Shown: one piece after another, positions 52,316 to 61,144 of the stretch
Layout of the letters: every line of letters starts with the position of its first letter
Numbering within the stretch: position 1 is the first letter of the stretch
Assembly: GCA_963594655.1 (NCBI GenBank)
Contig: CAVBFD010000002.1
Location: forward strand, 1 to 64,000
Length of the DNA stretch: 64,000 nt
Source of the DNA: Colivivens sp963594655
Lineage (GTDB): Bacteria; Bacteroidota; Bacteroidia; Bacteroidales; Bacteroidaceae
Reading direction: 5' to 3'
Translations under genes and position numbers: made by a program
Notes under the pieces: generated by a model
Told to the model about the DNA's origin: nothing
The model's input: only the letters and a program-made list of their open reading frames with translations
Database searches by the model: none

Positions 52316-54913
52316 TTATTTCAGGTTTCTCACGATTGTGTCGAGCGTGTTGAAGTCCTGCACCAGCACCTCACGCGGTTTCGCCCCAATCTGCGCTCCC
52401 ACGACACCTGCCTTCTGCAACTGGTCCATAATCTTTCCGGCACGGTTGTAGCCGATGGAGAAGTTGCGCTGGAGCATCGATGTGCTGCCCTGCTGCGTTG
52501 AAACCACCAGTTTGGCGCACTCCTCAAACATCGGGTCGATATGTCCGATGGAGTCCGAAGACCCGCCGGCTGAGTCGTCTCCGTCCACATCCACCTCTGG
52601 CAGGTAAGCGGCATGGGAGTAGCCCTGCTGCGTGCTGATGTACTTGCAAATCCGCACCACCTCTGGTGTGTCCACGAAGGCGCACTGCACTCGGGTGGGG
52701 TCGCCACCGTTGAGGTAGAGCATGTCGCCACGTCCAATCAGTTGGTTGGCTCCAGGTCGGTCGAGTATGATTCGGGAGTCCATCATCGCAGCCACACGGA
52801 AGGCGATACGCGCCGGGAAGTTGGCCTTGATGGTACCGGTGATAATCTGCGCCGTAGGTCGCTGCGTGGCGATAATCATGTGGATGCCCACGGCACGGGC
52901 CAACTGGGCGATTCGGCAGATAGGCAACTCTATCTCCTTTCCGGCGGTCATTATCAAGTCACCGAACTCGTCGATTATCACCACGTAGTACGGCATGTAG
53001 TCGTGTCCCTGCAACGGATTGAGCTTTCGGGCCTTGAACGCCTCGTTGTATTCCTTTATGGTACGCACACCTGCCATCTTCAACAGGTCGTACCGTGTGT
53101 CCATCAACTTACAGAGCGAGTTGAGGGTCTTGACCACCTTCTGCGTGTCCGTTATAATCGGTTCCTCCTCTTCCTCCAGTTTGGCGAGGAAGTGGTTCTC
53201 TATAGAGTTGTAGATACTGAACTCCACCTTCTTAGGGTCCACCATCACTATCTTCAGTTCCGACGGGTGTTTCTTGTAGAGGAGTGAGGTGACGATGGCG
53301 TTCAGTCCCACAGACTTACCCATACCTGTGGCACCTGCGACCAACAGGTGGGGAGCCTTGGCGAGGTCAATCATGAACACCTCGTTAGTGATGGTCTTTC
53401 CAAGCGCGCACGGCAGTTCCATCTTCGACTCCTGATAGGTCTTGGAGTTGAGGATGCTCTCCATGGACACGATGCACTTCTTCTTGTTAGGCACCTCGAT
53501 ACCTATGGTTCCCTTGCCTGGTATCGGGGCTATGATACGTATTCCCTCGGCTGCCAGACTAAGGGCTATGTCGTCCTCAAGGTTACGTATCTTGGATATG
53601 CGCATACCCTCAGCCGGAGTAATCTCGTAGAGGGTGATGGTAGGACCGATGGTAGCCTTGATGCTGCTTATCTCGACACCGAAACTGTGGAGTACCTGTA
53701 TGATACGTTCCTTGTTGGCTGTCTGCTCCTCCATGTCGATACGGGGGGAACTGTCCTCGCTCTTGTCCAACAAACTCAGCAGCGGGTATTTATAGTACTC
53801 AAGGTCGTGCCTTGGGTCATACGGAGTGTTTATGTTGCCACGGCTCAGGTTCTTGTCGGTAGCAGGCGCCACACTGCGTCCCACCACAGCGTCGAAACCG
53901 ATAGCCGTGTCCACGGAAGCGGTCGGCTGAGCCGGTTCCGGATTACGGGTCTCCACTTGGAACGTGTCGGAGACGGTGACTGTAGAGTCGTCATTTTCCT
54001 GTTGAGGCTCCTCCGTATCCACTTTCTCCGGTTTCTCCACTTTCTCCGGTTCTTTCTCGTTCTGCTCTTCCTGTCCGTACACCTGCGTACCGAAGTCAAT
54101 GACGTTGGTCTGAGGGTCAACGAACTCACGCTTCCTGTCTTCGGAGTGTGCTGGTGTCTCATCTTCCTCATCCACTTCGTCCGACTCTCCCTCTTCTTCT
54201 GCTTCGTCTTCCTCGTCGGTCTTCTTGTTAATAAGACTCTCAAGAGGATTGTGGAACGACTTGATACGTTCCAGCCGCATCAGGTTGCGCACCACCTCGA
54301 TGGTCTTGGTACTGAGGTATACGAGTACGAATATCGCCACCATAATCAGTATGCCGTAGATTCCGGGCGAACCAATCATGATACCCAGCCATTTCGTGAC
54401 GTTCATCCCACTGTAACCGCCCAAGAAGAAGAAACTGTCGCCCAACGCGGGTATGTCGCAGGTCAGCGCACTCAAGAGGAGACTGGTCCAAATCATGATG
54501 ATGCCCATCAGAATGAACAGACGGACACACCTGATACGGAACGAACCGATAAGTCTCATGCCGAGCATGATGAGAAACACCGGTATGAAGTATGCCGCCA
54601 CACCGAAGTATTTGTTGATGAACAGATAGGCGGTCTTCGCCCCGAAGCCGCCGCAGAGGTTGCGGGCGTGGGCATTGCCTGACGTAAGTTCCTTGTAGAA
54701 CTCCCCGAAGTCCTGTGTGTCCACTATATTGTAGTCTGAAGCCCCACTGTAAAGAAACGAAGAGAACGCTATAATCATGAACAGTGCCACGAAAACGAAA
54801 AACAGTCCAATCACAAACTTCACGATGGATGACCTCGACATGATGTCCACATCCACCGCATTACCCTTCTTAGTCTTTTTCTGAGTGCTTTTATTCTGAG
54901 TCTTCCTTGCCAT
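52316..54913 (-). CDS. ftsK: DNA translocase FtsK/SpoIIIE
   Basis: An 865-residue FtsK-type DNA pump that clears the chromosome from the closing septum. Four N-terminal membrane segments (about 30-190), an acidic, Pro/Glu-rich linker (about 215-345), and the RecA-like motor with Walker A GATGMGKS. The C-terminal gamma/winged-helix domain (about 800-865) includes STQQGSTSMLQRNFSIGYNR. The ATG at 54913 (MARKTQNK) fits the -7 box 22 bases upstream; the upstream frame to 54976 is not used. Confidence 0.96.
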   Translation of the reverse strand: MARKTQNKSTQKKTKKGNAVDVDIMSRSSIVKFVIGLFFVFVALFMIIAFSSFLYSGASDYNIVDTQDFGEFYKELTSGNAHARNLCGGFGAKTAYLFINKYFGVAAYFIPVFLIMLGMRLIGSFRIRCVRLFILMGIIMIWTSLLLSALTCDIPALGDSFFFLGGYSGMNVTKWLGIMIGSPGIYGILIMVAIFVLVYLSTKTIEVVRNLMRLERIKSFHNPLESLINKKTDEEDEAEEEGESDEVDEEDETPAHSEDRKREFVDPQTNVIDFGTQVYGQEEQNEKEPEKVEKPEKVDTEEPQQENDDSTVTVSDTFQVETRNPEPAQPTASVDTAIGFDAVVGRSVAPATDKNLSRGNINTPYDPRHDLEYYKYPLLSLLDKSEDSSPRIDMEEQTANKERIIQVLHSFGVEISSIKATIGPTITLYEITPAEGMRISKIRNLEDDIALSLAAEGIRIIAPIPGKGTIGIEVPNKKKCIVSMESILNSKTYQESKMELPCALGKTITNEVFMIDLAKAPHLLVAGATGMGKSVGLNAIVTSLLYKKHPSELKIVMVDPKKVEFSIYNSIENHFLAKLEEEEEPIITDTQKVVKTLNSLCKLMDTRYDLLKMAGVRTIKEYNEAFKARKLNPLQGHDYMPYYVVIIDEFGDLIMTAGKEIELPICRIAQLARAVGIHMIIATQRPTAQIITGTIKANFPARIAFRVAAMMDSRIILDRPGANQLIGRGDMLYLNGGDPTRVQCAFVDTPEVVRICKYISTQQGYSHAAYLPEVDVDGDDSAGGSSDSIGHIDPMFEECAKLVVSTQQGSTSMLQRNFSIGYNRAGKIMDQLQKAGVVGAQIGAKPREVLVQDFNTLDTIVRNLK

Positions 54914-54941
54914 CTCCTTTACATGTATATAATACAAGGTA

Positions 54942-54949
54942 CAAATGTA
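54942..54949 (-). promoter_or_regulatory. -7 box (TACATTTG) for ftsK
   Basis: TACATTTG followed by T on the minus strand, about 29 bases from the ftsK ATG. No TTG at the standard -33 distance was found. Confidence 0.5.
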
Positions 54950-55052
54950 AACAATATTTTTCAGACCGATTCGCATTACCTTGTATTATTATTGAAATTC
55001 GGATGAAATAGACAATAAAGCACCGTGTTTTGCGTTTATAGAAGCGAGAAGA

Positions 55053-56582
55053 ATGACCGAAATGAGTATAAGGAAAAGTTATAGTTCCGTGGTCTGTGTA
55101 TGTGTTCTCGCATGGGCTGTGGTCGGGTTGTTTTCGTGCAGCGAGGACGAGCAGTTCACCTCGTCCCCGAATGAGGCATTGCGTTTCTCCAGCGACACCA
55201 TCAGCTTTGACACCATATTCACCGACATAGGTTCCGCCACCAAAGTGTTCAAGATCTACAATCCCAACAGCAAGGGAGTGCGACTGGTTTCGGTACGGCT
55301 CGGAAGTGACGGAGAGAGCGGTTTCCGTATGAATCTGGATGGAGACTACGGCACGCGGTTCACTGACGTGGAGATATACAGTAAAGACAGCATGTACTGC
55401 TTTGTGGAAGTGACGGTAGACCCGAACGACTCCGACTCCCCCACCCTCATCACCGACTCCATCCTCTTCACCATGGAAAACGGACTGACCCGGAAAGTGA
55501 TGCTTGAGGCTTACGGACAGGATATAGTCGTGATGGAAGGACAGGTAATAACAAGCGACACGACATGGGCGTCGGTGCGTCCTGTAGTGGTGCGCGACAG
55601 TCTGGTAGTAGCCCCCAACGCCACCCTGACCATAGCCGAAGGAACGACCGTCTGTTTCCACAAACTGTCGGGACTGGATGTCTACGGCACTTTGAAGGTG
55701 GAAGGGACACAGGAGAAACCGGTAACACTGAGGGGCGACCGTACGGATAAGCTCTTCACCTACCTGCCCTACGACCGTCTGGACGCACAGTGGGAAGGGG
55801 TACGCCTACACCCCGAGAGTCACGGCAACACATTCAACTACTGTGACATACACGGAGGAAACTACGGAATCATAGCCGACAACGACTCACTGTCTGAAGG
55901 AGTCAAATGCACGGTCAGCAACAGCGTCATACACAACGTGGCCGGTGACGCCCTTTTCCTCCACTCTACAACAGCCTGCCTGTCGAACTCCCAGATAAGC
56001 AACGCAGGAGGCAACTGTGTTACCGTCATTGGTGGCACTACACGGTTCGTCCACTGCACCGTGGCGCAGTTCTATCCGTGGCACGCGACACGCGGCTCTG
56101 CACTTTATTTCGCCAACGTGTACGACAAGAAAGAATATCCCTTGGAACTCATAGAGTTCGTCAACTGCATCGTAACCGGATCTTCCTCCGACGAGGTGTA
56201 CGGATCGAAGATGCAGGACAGTGAGGCGGCGTTCAACTACAGGTTCCGTAACTCGCTGGTAAACACGGTAACCACCGATGACGACGCGCAGTATTTCACA
56301 GGGTGCAAGTTGGACAGGGACGAGGGCGAGTCCGACTCCAGTGACAAGACTATATTAAGAGGAGAGAATTTCCGGACCATCGACAACAGCGTGTACTACT
56401 ACGATTTCCGTCTCGACTCCCTCTCCACCGCACGTGGACTGGGTGACGGGACACTCACGCCCGACGACTGTAGGACCGACATGAACGGAGTAGAGCGTCC
56501 TACAGAAAACCCCGACGCGGGGTGTTATCAGTTCGAGGACAAGTCAACGGGACCGATATTACGCATCTGGCGCAATATCTGA
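55053..56582 (+). CDS. Lipoprotein with right-handed beta-helix
   Basis: A 509-residue protein with a lipobox-like leader (GLFSC), an N-terminal beta domain (about 40-155) and repeated short-strand rungs (about 175-400) such as FNYCDIHGGNYGI, VSNSVIHNVAGDALF and LSNSQISNAGGNCVT. These give the periodic pattern of a right-handed parallel beta-helix, often a carbohydrate-binding or -cutting scaffold. The C-terminal PDAGCYQ resembles the choice-of-anchor Q-type end seen in many beta-helix proteins. Function is unknown. Its last 55 bases overlap the 3' end of mtgA on the other strand. An ATG at 55062 is a possible alternative start. Confidence 0.7.
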   Translation: MTEMSIRKSYSSVVCVCVLAWAVVGLFSCSEDEQFTSSPNEALRFSSDTISFDTIFTDIGSATKVFKIYNPNSKGVRLVSVRLGSDGESGFRMNLDGDYGTRFTDVEIYSKDSMYCFVEVTVDPNDSDSPTLITDSILFTMENGLTRKVMLEAYGQDIVVMEGQVITSDTTWASVRPVVVRDSLVVAPNATLTIAEGTTVCFHKLSGLDVYGTLKVEGTQEKPVTLRGDRTDKLFTYLPYDRLDAQWEGVRLHPESHGNTFNYCDIHGGNYGIIADNDSLSEGVKCTVSNSVIHNVAGDALFLHSTTACLSNSQISNAGGNCVTVIGGTTRFVHCTVAQFYPWHATRGSALYFANVYDKKEYPLELIEFVNCIVTGSSSDEVYGSKMQDSEAAFNYRFRNSLVNTVTTDDDAQYFTGCKLDRDEGESDSSDKTILRGENFRTIDNSVYYYDFRLDSLSTARGLGDGTLTPDDCRTDMNGVERPTENPDAGCYQFEDKSTGPILRIWRNI

Positions 56583-57232
56583 CGCTGACGCTTGTACATG
56601 TAGGGAGTGGGTCTACCACTGTTGCGCACCCTTGGATTGGGCAGTGACGCCGCGATAAGTGCGCTCCGGTTGGCGTTCAGGTCGATGGCGTGGCAACCGA
56701 AATGTTCGAGGGCTACAGCCTCCGCCCCGTAAATGCCGTCCCCCATCTCGATGGTGTTGAGATAGACCTCCATGATACGCTCCTTCGACCAGAAGGTCTC
56801 GATGAGAACAGTGAAATAGGTCTCGAAAGCCTTGCGCGTCCATGTGGACGAAGGCCAGAGGAACACGTTCTTGGCAGTCTGCTGACTGATGGTGCTTGCT
56901 CCCCTCACCCTACCGGTCTTCTCCTTTTCCTCAATCGCCTTCTCAATCGCCTCCATATCGAAACCGTGGTGCTTCATGAAGTTCTGGTCCTCACTCGCCA
57001 CAACCGCCTGTACGAGACTCGGGTTGATGCTGTCCAGCGGAACCCACTGGTGCGCCAGTTTCAGTTGCATACCGTCGCCCAGTTGTTCCACCAGCCGTAT
57101 GACCATCAGAGGAGACAGTGAAACCTCACTGAACCGGTAGAAAATGGTAATGGCTATCGACGAACCGAAAAATAATATGAGTAGCCACATGAACGGTTTG
57201 AGTACGAATCTTACAAACTTCAGGAGCAGCAT
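56528..57232 (-). CDS. mtgA: Monofunctional peptidoglycan glycosyltransferase
   Basis: A 234-residue GT51 enzyme that polymerises lipid II into glycan strands without a transpeptidase domain. One N-terminal membrane segment (about 8-30), ASEDQNFMKHHGF with the catalytic Glu, GASTISQQTAKN and ERIMEVYLNTIEMGDGIYGAE are the conserved blocks. A TTG at 57238 adds two residues; the ATG at 57232 is preferred. Its 3' end overlaps the convergent beta-helix gene by 55 bases. Confidence 0.94.
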   Translation of the reverse strand: MLLLKFVRFVLKPFMWLLILFFGSSIAITIFYRFSEVSLSPLMVIRLVEQLGDGMQLKLAHQWVPLDSINPSLVQAVVASEDQNFMKHHGFDMEAIEKAIEEKEKTGRVRGASTISQQTAKNVFLWPSSTWTRKAFETYFTVLIETFWSKERIMEVYLNTIEMGDGIYGAEAVALEHFGCHAIDLNANRSALIAASLPNPRVRNSGRPTPYMYKRQRQILRQMRNIGPVDLSSN

Positions 57233-57267
57233 GAACAAGGTCTTTAAGAGTTAATGGAAAAGGTATG

Positions 57268-57308
57268 AAAAAGGGTGTGCGGTGCAATCCGCACACCCAA
57301 TTTTTTTT
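57268..57308 (-). terminator. Bidirectional terminator after the OmpA-like gene
   Basis: A perfect 10-bp stem GGGTGTGCGG/CCGCACACCC (57273-57282 with 57289-57298) with a six-base loop. On the minus strand it is followed by T5 (57272-57268), and it starts 33 bases after the OmpA stop. On the plus strand it is followed by AA and T8, so it could act both ways. Confidence 0.9.
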
Positions 57309-57330
57309 GTTTGTGAAACTTCAGGCAGGA

Positions 57331-58050
57331 TTACTGGAGAGTGCCGTTGTTGGCAGCCTCAATCATTGCCTTTGAAGCATAGAGGTAAACCTCCACACGG
57401 CGGTTCTGAGCCTTTCCAGCGGCAGTAGAGTTGTCCGCTACAGGGTTGGACTCACCGAAGCCGGTGCTTGAGGCAATCTGTGAAGCAGAGACTCCGAGAG
57501 ACTTGAGGTAAGTGGAAACCGCGTCAGCGCGCTGCTGTGAGAGAGTGAGGTTCTTCTGCACGCTCTGCTCTGCGGTACTGCCCTTCCAACCTGCGTTGTC
57601 AGTGTAGCCCTGTACAGACACGTCCATGTCCTTGTTCACAATCAGAACGTTGGTGGCGAACTGCTGGAGTGACTTCTTGGCGGTTGCGCTCAGGTCGGAC
57701 TTTCCGGTAGCGAAAAGGATTCCGGAGTCGAATGTAACCTTCACAGCCTCCAGACCGTTGTTGTCTGTCACGGTCTCCACCTGTGCGTTGTCCACCTTCT
57801 CAGCGGCGGCCTTGGCCTTGTCCATCTTCTTTCCGATGAGGACACCCGCTCCTGTACCTACAGCCGCGCCTATGGCCGCGCCTATGGCTGTTCCGCCGGC
57901 GTTATGGCCGATGAGGTTACCTACAAGTGCGCCGACAGCGGCTCCACTGCCTCCGCCGATGAGCGCGCCCTTGGAGGTGTTGTTCATATTACAACCAGCT
58001 AAAATCATCAAAGCACTCAAGAGAAGTGCCGTAAACTTTGTTTTTTTCAT
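57331..58050 (-). CDS. OmpA-family lipoprotein with glycine zipper
   Basis: A 239-residue lipoprotein (lipobox LAGC) with a Gly/Ala-rich membrane-like region (about 28-75, GGGSGAAVGALVGNLIG and repeats) and a C-terminal OmpA domain (about 105-228) with QGYTDNAG and NRRVEVYL that binds peptidoglycan. It likely links the outer membrane and cell wall. The longer frame to 58167 lacks a signal and was not used; the ATG at 58050 (MKKTKFTALL) gives a normal lipoprotein leader. A terminator follows. Confidence 0.9.
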   Translation of the reverse strand: MKKTKFTALLLSALMILAGCNMNNTSKGALIGGGSGAAVGALVGNLIGHNAGGTAIGAAIGAAVGTGAGVLIGKKMDKAKAAAEKVDNAQVETVTDNNGLEAVKVTFDSGILFATGKSDLSATAKKSLQQFATNVLIVNKDMDVSVQGYTDNAGWKGSTAEQSVQKNLTLSQQRADAVSTYLKSLGVSASQIASSTGFGESNPVADNSTAAGKAQNRRVEVYLYASKAMIEAANNGTLQ

Positions 58051-58207
58051 AATAACTCGTTTTGTTAACTTGTTTATATTACAATTCAGTCTGCAAATAT
58101 CGCTCTTTTTATCCAAACGGAACAACGGACTGCGGATGTTTTTTGGAAAAAGAGGGAATTTCTTCATTTTTCAGTGGAGATGGCACGGTCTGTAATGATA
58201 TTATTCG

Positions 58208-58215
58208 TAAATTTG
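58208..58215 (+). promoter_or_regulatory. -7 box (TAAATTTG) for proS
   Basis: TAAATTTG followed by T, about 47 bases before the proS ATG. No TTG at the standard -33 distance. Confidence 0.5.
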
Positions 58216-58261
58216 TACTCGATTACGGAAAACAATTATCGTTGATTCGACAAAACATATT

Positions 58262-59743
58262 ATGGCAACAGATTTAAAGGGGTTGACCAAGAGAAGCGTC
58301 AACTATTCACAATGGTATAATGAGTTAGTGGTTAAGGCCGAGTTGGCAGAACAGGCGGACGTGCGCGGATGTATGACCATCCGTCCCTACGGCTACGCCA
58401 TCTGGGAGAAGATTCAGGCGGAGATGGACAGGAGGTTCAAAGAGACAGGTGTGCAGAACGCCTACTTCCCTCTGCTCATACCCAAGTCGTTCCTCAGCAA
58501 GGAGGCTGAACACGTGGAAGGCTTCGCCAAGGAATGTGCGGTGGTCACCCACTACAGGCTCAAGGCCAACGAGACACACGACGGTGTGGTTGTGGACCCC
58601 GCCGCCAAGTTGGACGAGGAACTGATTATCCGCCCCACGTCGGAGACTATAATATGGCACACGTACAAGAACTGGATAAAGTCGTACCGTGACCTGCCCA
58701 TCCTGTGCAACCAGTGGTGTAACGTGATGAGGTGGGAGATGCGCACACGTATATTCCTTCGCACCTCAGAGTTCCTCTGGCAGGAGGGACACACGGCGCA
58801 CGCCACTCGTGAGGAAGCTGAGGAGAGGGCGAAGATGATGCTGAAAGTGTACGCCGACTTTGTGGAGGACTATATGGCGATACCAGTGGTGCAGGGAGTG
58901 AAGAGCGAGACCGAGCGGTTCGCCGGCGCTCTCGACACCTATACCATTGAGGCGATGATGCAGGACGGAAAGGCTTTGCAGAGCGGCACCAGCCATTTCC
59001 TCGGACAGAACTTCGGCAAGGCGTTCGACGTTACCTTCCTCAACAAGGAGAACAAACTCGAGTACGCGTGGGCTACCAGCTGGGGAGCGTCAACACGACT
59101 CATGGGCGCGCTCATCATGACCCACTCCGACGACAACGGTCTGGTACTGCCTCCGAAACTGGCTCCGGTACAGGTGGTCATCATACCTATATGGAAGACC
59201 AACGAGCAGTTTGAGGCAATCAACAGGAAGGCTACAGAGATTGCGGACAAGCTGAAGGCGTTGGGCATCAGCGTGAAGTACGACAGCGACGACAACAAGC
59301 GTCCCGGATTCAAGTTTGCCGACTACGAGGTGAAGGGTGTGCCAGTACGCCTCGTGTTGGGAGCGAGAGATTTGGAGAACTCCACTATCGAGATAATGCG
59401 CCGCGACACACTGGAGAAGGCGACCATAAGCATCGACGGAATAGAGGAACACGTGAAGGAACTGCTCGACAACATTCAGGAGAACATCTACAGGAAAGCG
59501 CGCGAGTTCCGCGACTCACGCATCTACGAGTGTGAGGACTATGAGGAGTTCAAGACGAAAGTCAAGGACGGAGGCTTCTTCCTGTGCCACTGGGACGGAA
59601 CTGCCGAGACAGAGGCGAAGATAAAGGAAGATACACAGGCCACCATCAGGTGCGTGCCTTACATGTTTGAGCAGACTCCTGGAGTCGATATGGTGAGCGG
59701 CAAACCTGCCAAGTACAGGGTCATCATAGCAAGGGCATATTGA
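58262..59743 (+). CDS. proS: Prolyl-tRNA synthetase (ProS, short form)
   Basis: A 493-residue class II synthetase of the archaeal/eukaryote-like form common in Bacteroidetes, lacking the editing INS domain of longer bacterial ProS. It charges tRNA-Pro with proline. RPTSETIIWHTY, RTSEFLWQEGHTAHA and GTSHFLGQNF are class II and proline-site motifs; the anticodon-binding domain spans about 300-400 and a C-terminal zinc-like domain follows. It appears to begin an operon with the S37 peptidase and clpC. Confidence 0.95.
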   Translation: MATDLKGLTKRSVNYSQWYNELVVKAELAEQADVRGCMTIRPYGYAIWEKIQAEMDRRFKETGVQNAYFPLLIPKSFLSKEAEHVEGFAKECAVVTHYRLKANETHDGVVVDPAAKLDEELIIRPTSETIIWHTYKNWIKSYRDLPILCNQWCNVMRWEMRTRIFLRTSEFLWQEGHTAHATREEAEERAKMMLKVYADFVEDYMAIPVVQGVKSETERFAGALDTYTIEAMMQDGKALQSGTSHFLGQNFGKAFDVTFLNKENKLEYAWATSWGASTRLMGALIMTHSDDNGLVLPPKLAPVQVVIIPIWKTNEQFEAINRKATEIADKLKALGISVKYDSDDNKRPGFKFADYEVKGVPVRLVLGARDLENSTIEIMRRDTLEKATISIDGIEEHVKELLDNIQENIYRKAREFRDSRIYECEDYEEFKTKVKDGGFFLCHWDGTAETEAKIKEDTQATIRCVPYMFEQTPGVDMVSGKPAKYRVIIARAY

Positions 59744-59788
59744 TTTGACACAAAAACAAGACATAAACGACACTAAAAACTAAAAGCA

Positions 59789-61087
59789 ATGAAACGAATC
59801 CTTTCAGTAGTACTGGTCACCCTGGTGGCTCTCACCGTCGTGGCGCAACAGGATACCACCGCGTTCATGAGCCAGCTCATCAACCTCAAGGGTATCAGTG
59901 ATGTCACTCCACTTGAATCAAAGATATTCAAGGAGAAGTATGTGATGAAAATCAAACAGAACGTGGACGGTGACAATGCCGACAAAGGCACATTCACACA
60001 GCGCATATTCGTGGCACTGAAAGGAACGGACCGCCCTACAGTCATCGTGACCGAGGGTTACTTCGCCGACTATGGCTTCAGGGATTTCCAGGAGGAACTG
60101 TGCAAACTCTTCGACGCCAACATGGTGATTGTGGAATACCGTTATTTCGCGGAGTCCACGCCCGAGCCGTGCAACTGGGACTATCTGACTGTGGACAACT
60201 CACTGCGTGACCTGCACAACGTGCGCCAGACACTCGGTGCGGTGCTTCCCGGCAAGTGGATAAGCACAGGAACGAGCAAGGGCGGACAGACCACCATGTT
60301 CTACAGGGTTTCCTACCCCGGCGATGTGGACGTGAGTGTCAGTTACGTGGCTCCGCTCAACAAATCGGTTGAGGACGGTCGCCACGAGGTGTTCCTCGCG
60401 AAGAAGGTAGGCACGAAGGCAGAGCGCGGGACCATCCTCAAGGCACAGCAGGAGATGCTGAAGAGAAGAGCGACTATGCTTCCGCTCTTCAAGAAGTACT
60501 GCGACGATCGTAACTATAAGTTCTACCTGTCCCTCGACGAGATTTACGACTATTGCATCTTTGAGTATCCGTTCGCCCACTGGCAGTACGGCACACCGAT
60601 AGAGCAGATACCGTCTGTGACAGCCAGTGACGCAGAACTCTTCAACCACTTCATGAGTGTGGCTGGACCCGACTACTTCGTGTACCCGAACAAGTACCTC
60701 TCCTTCGACGTGCAGGCCGCAAGAGAACTGGGATACTACGGCTATTCACTGAAGGGACTGAAAAAATGGACTGTGGTGAAGGACACAAAGAACTACCTGA
60801 ATAAAATCATGCTGCCGCCTGAACTCCGCGACATCACCTTCGACCCAACTCTCTACAACCGTACGGTGAAGTTCCTGAAGGAGGAAGACCCGACACACAT
60901 ATTTATATATGGAGAGACTGACCCGTGGAGCGCGAGCGGTGTCTGCACCTGGCTCGACTGTAGCAAGAAGAAGAACATGAAGATATACGTGCAGCCGCGC
61001 GGCAGTCACGGATCACGCATAGAGACCATGCCGGCGGACGTGCGCGACGACATCGTAAACCGCATCGCAGGATGGCTCAAACAGTAA
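59789..61087 (+). CDS. S37-like secreted aminopeptidase
   Basis: A 432-residue alpha/beta-hydrolase with a signal peptide (VVAQ, about residue 19). The nucleophile elbow GTSKGGQ has Ser163; Asp in IYGETDPWS and His in RGSHGSR complete a triad. This resembles family S37 (PS-10) tripeptidyl or prolyl aminopeptidases. It would trim peptides in the periplasm or outside. The gene follows proS by 45 bases. Confidence 0.82.
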   Translation: MKRILSVVLVTLVALTVVAQQDTTAFMSQLINLKGISDVTPLESKIFKEKYVMKIKQNVDGDNADKGTFTQRIFVALKGTDRPTVIVTEGYFADYGFRDFQEELCKLFDANMVIVEYRYFAESTPEPCNWDYLTVDNSLRDLHNVRQTLGAVLPGKWISTGTSKGGQTTMFYRVSYPGDVDVSVSYVAPLNKSVEDGRHEVFLAKKVGTKAERGTILKAQQEMLKRRATMLPLFKKYCDDRNYKFYLSLDEIYDYCIFEYPFAHWQYGTPIEQIPSVTASDAELFNHFMSVAGPDYFVYPNKYLSFDVQAARELGYYGYSLKGLKKWTVVKDTKNYLNKIMLPPELRDITFDPTLYNRTVKFLKEEDPTHIFIYGETDPWSASGVCTWLDCSKKKNMKIYVQPRGSHGSRIETMPADVRDDIVNRIAGWLKQ

Positions 61088-61144
61088 ACTGGCATAATGT
61101 TCGTCGTATGCCATATACTGAATAACAACCCATATAAAAACAGA

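Noticed and set aside
53348..54682. 444-codon open frame opposite ftsK
   Set aside because: Antisense shadow of a conserved FtsK gene; composition and lack of motifs argue against coding.
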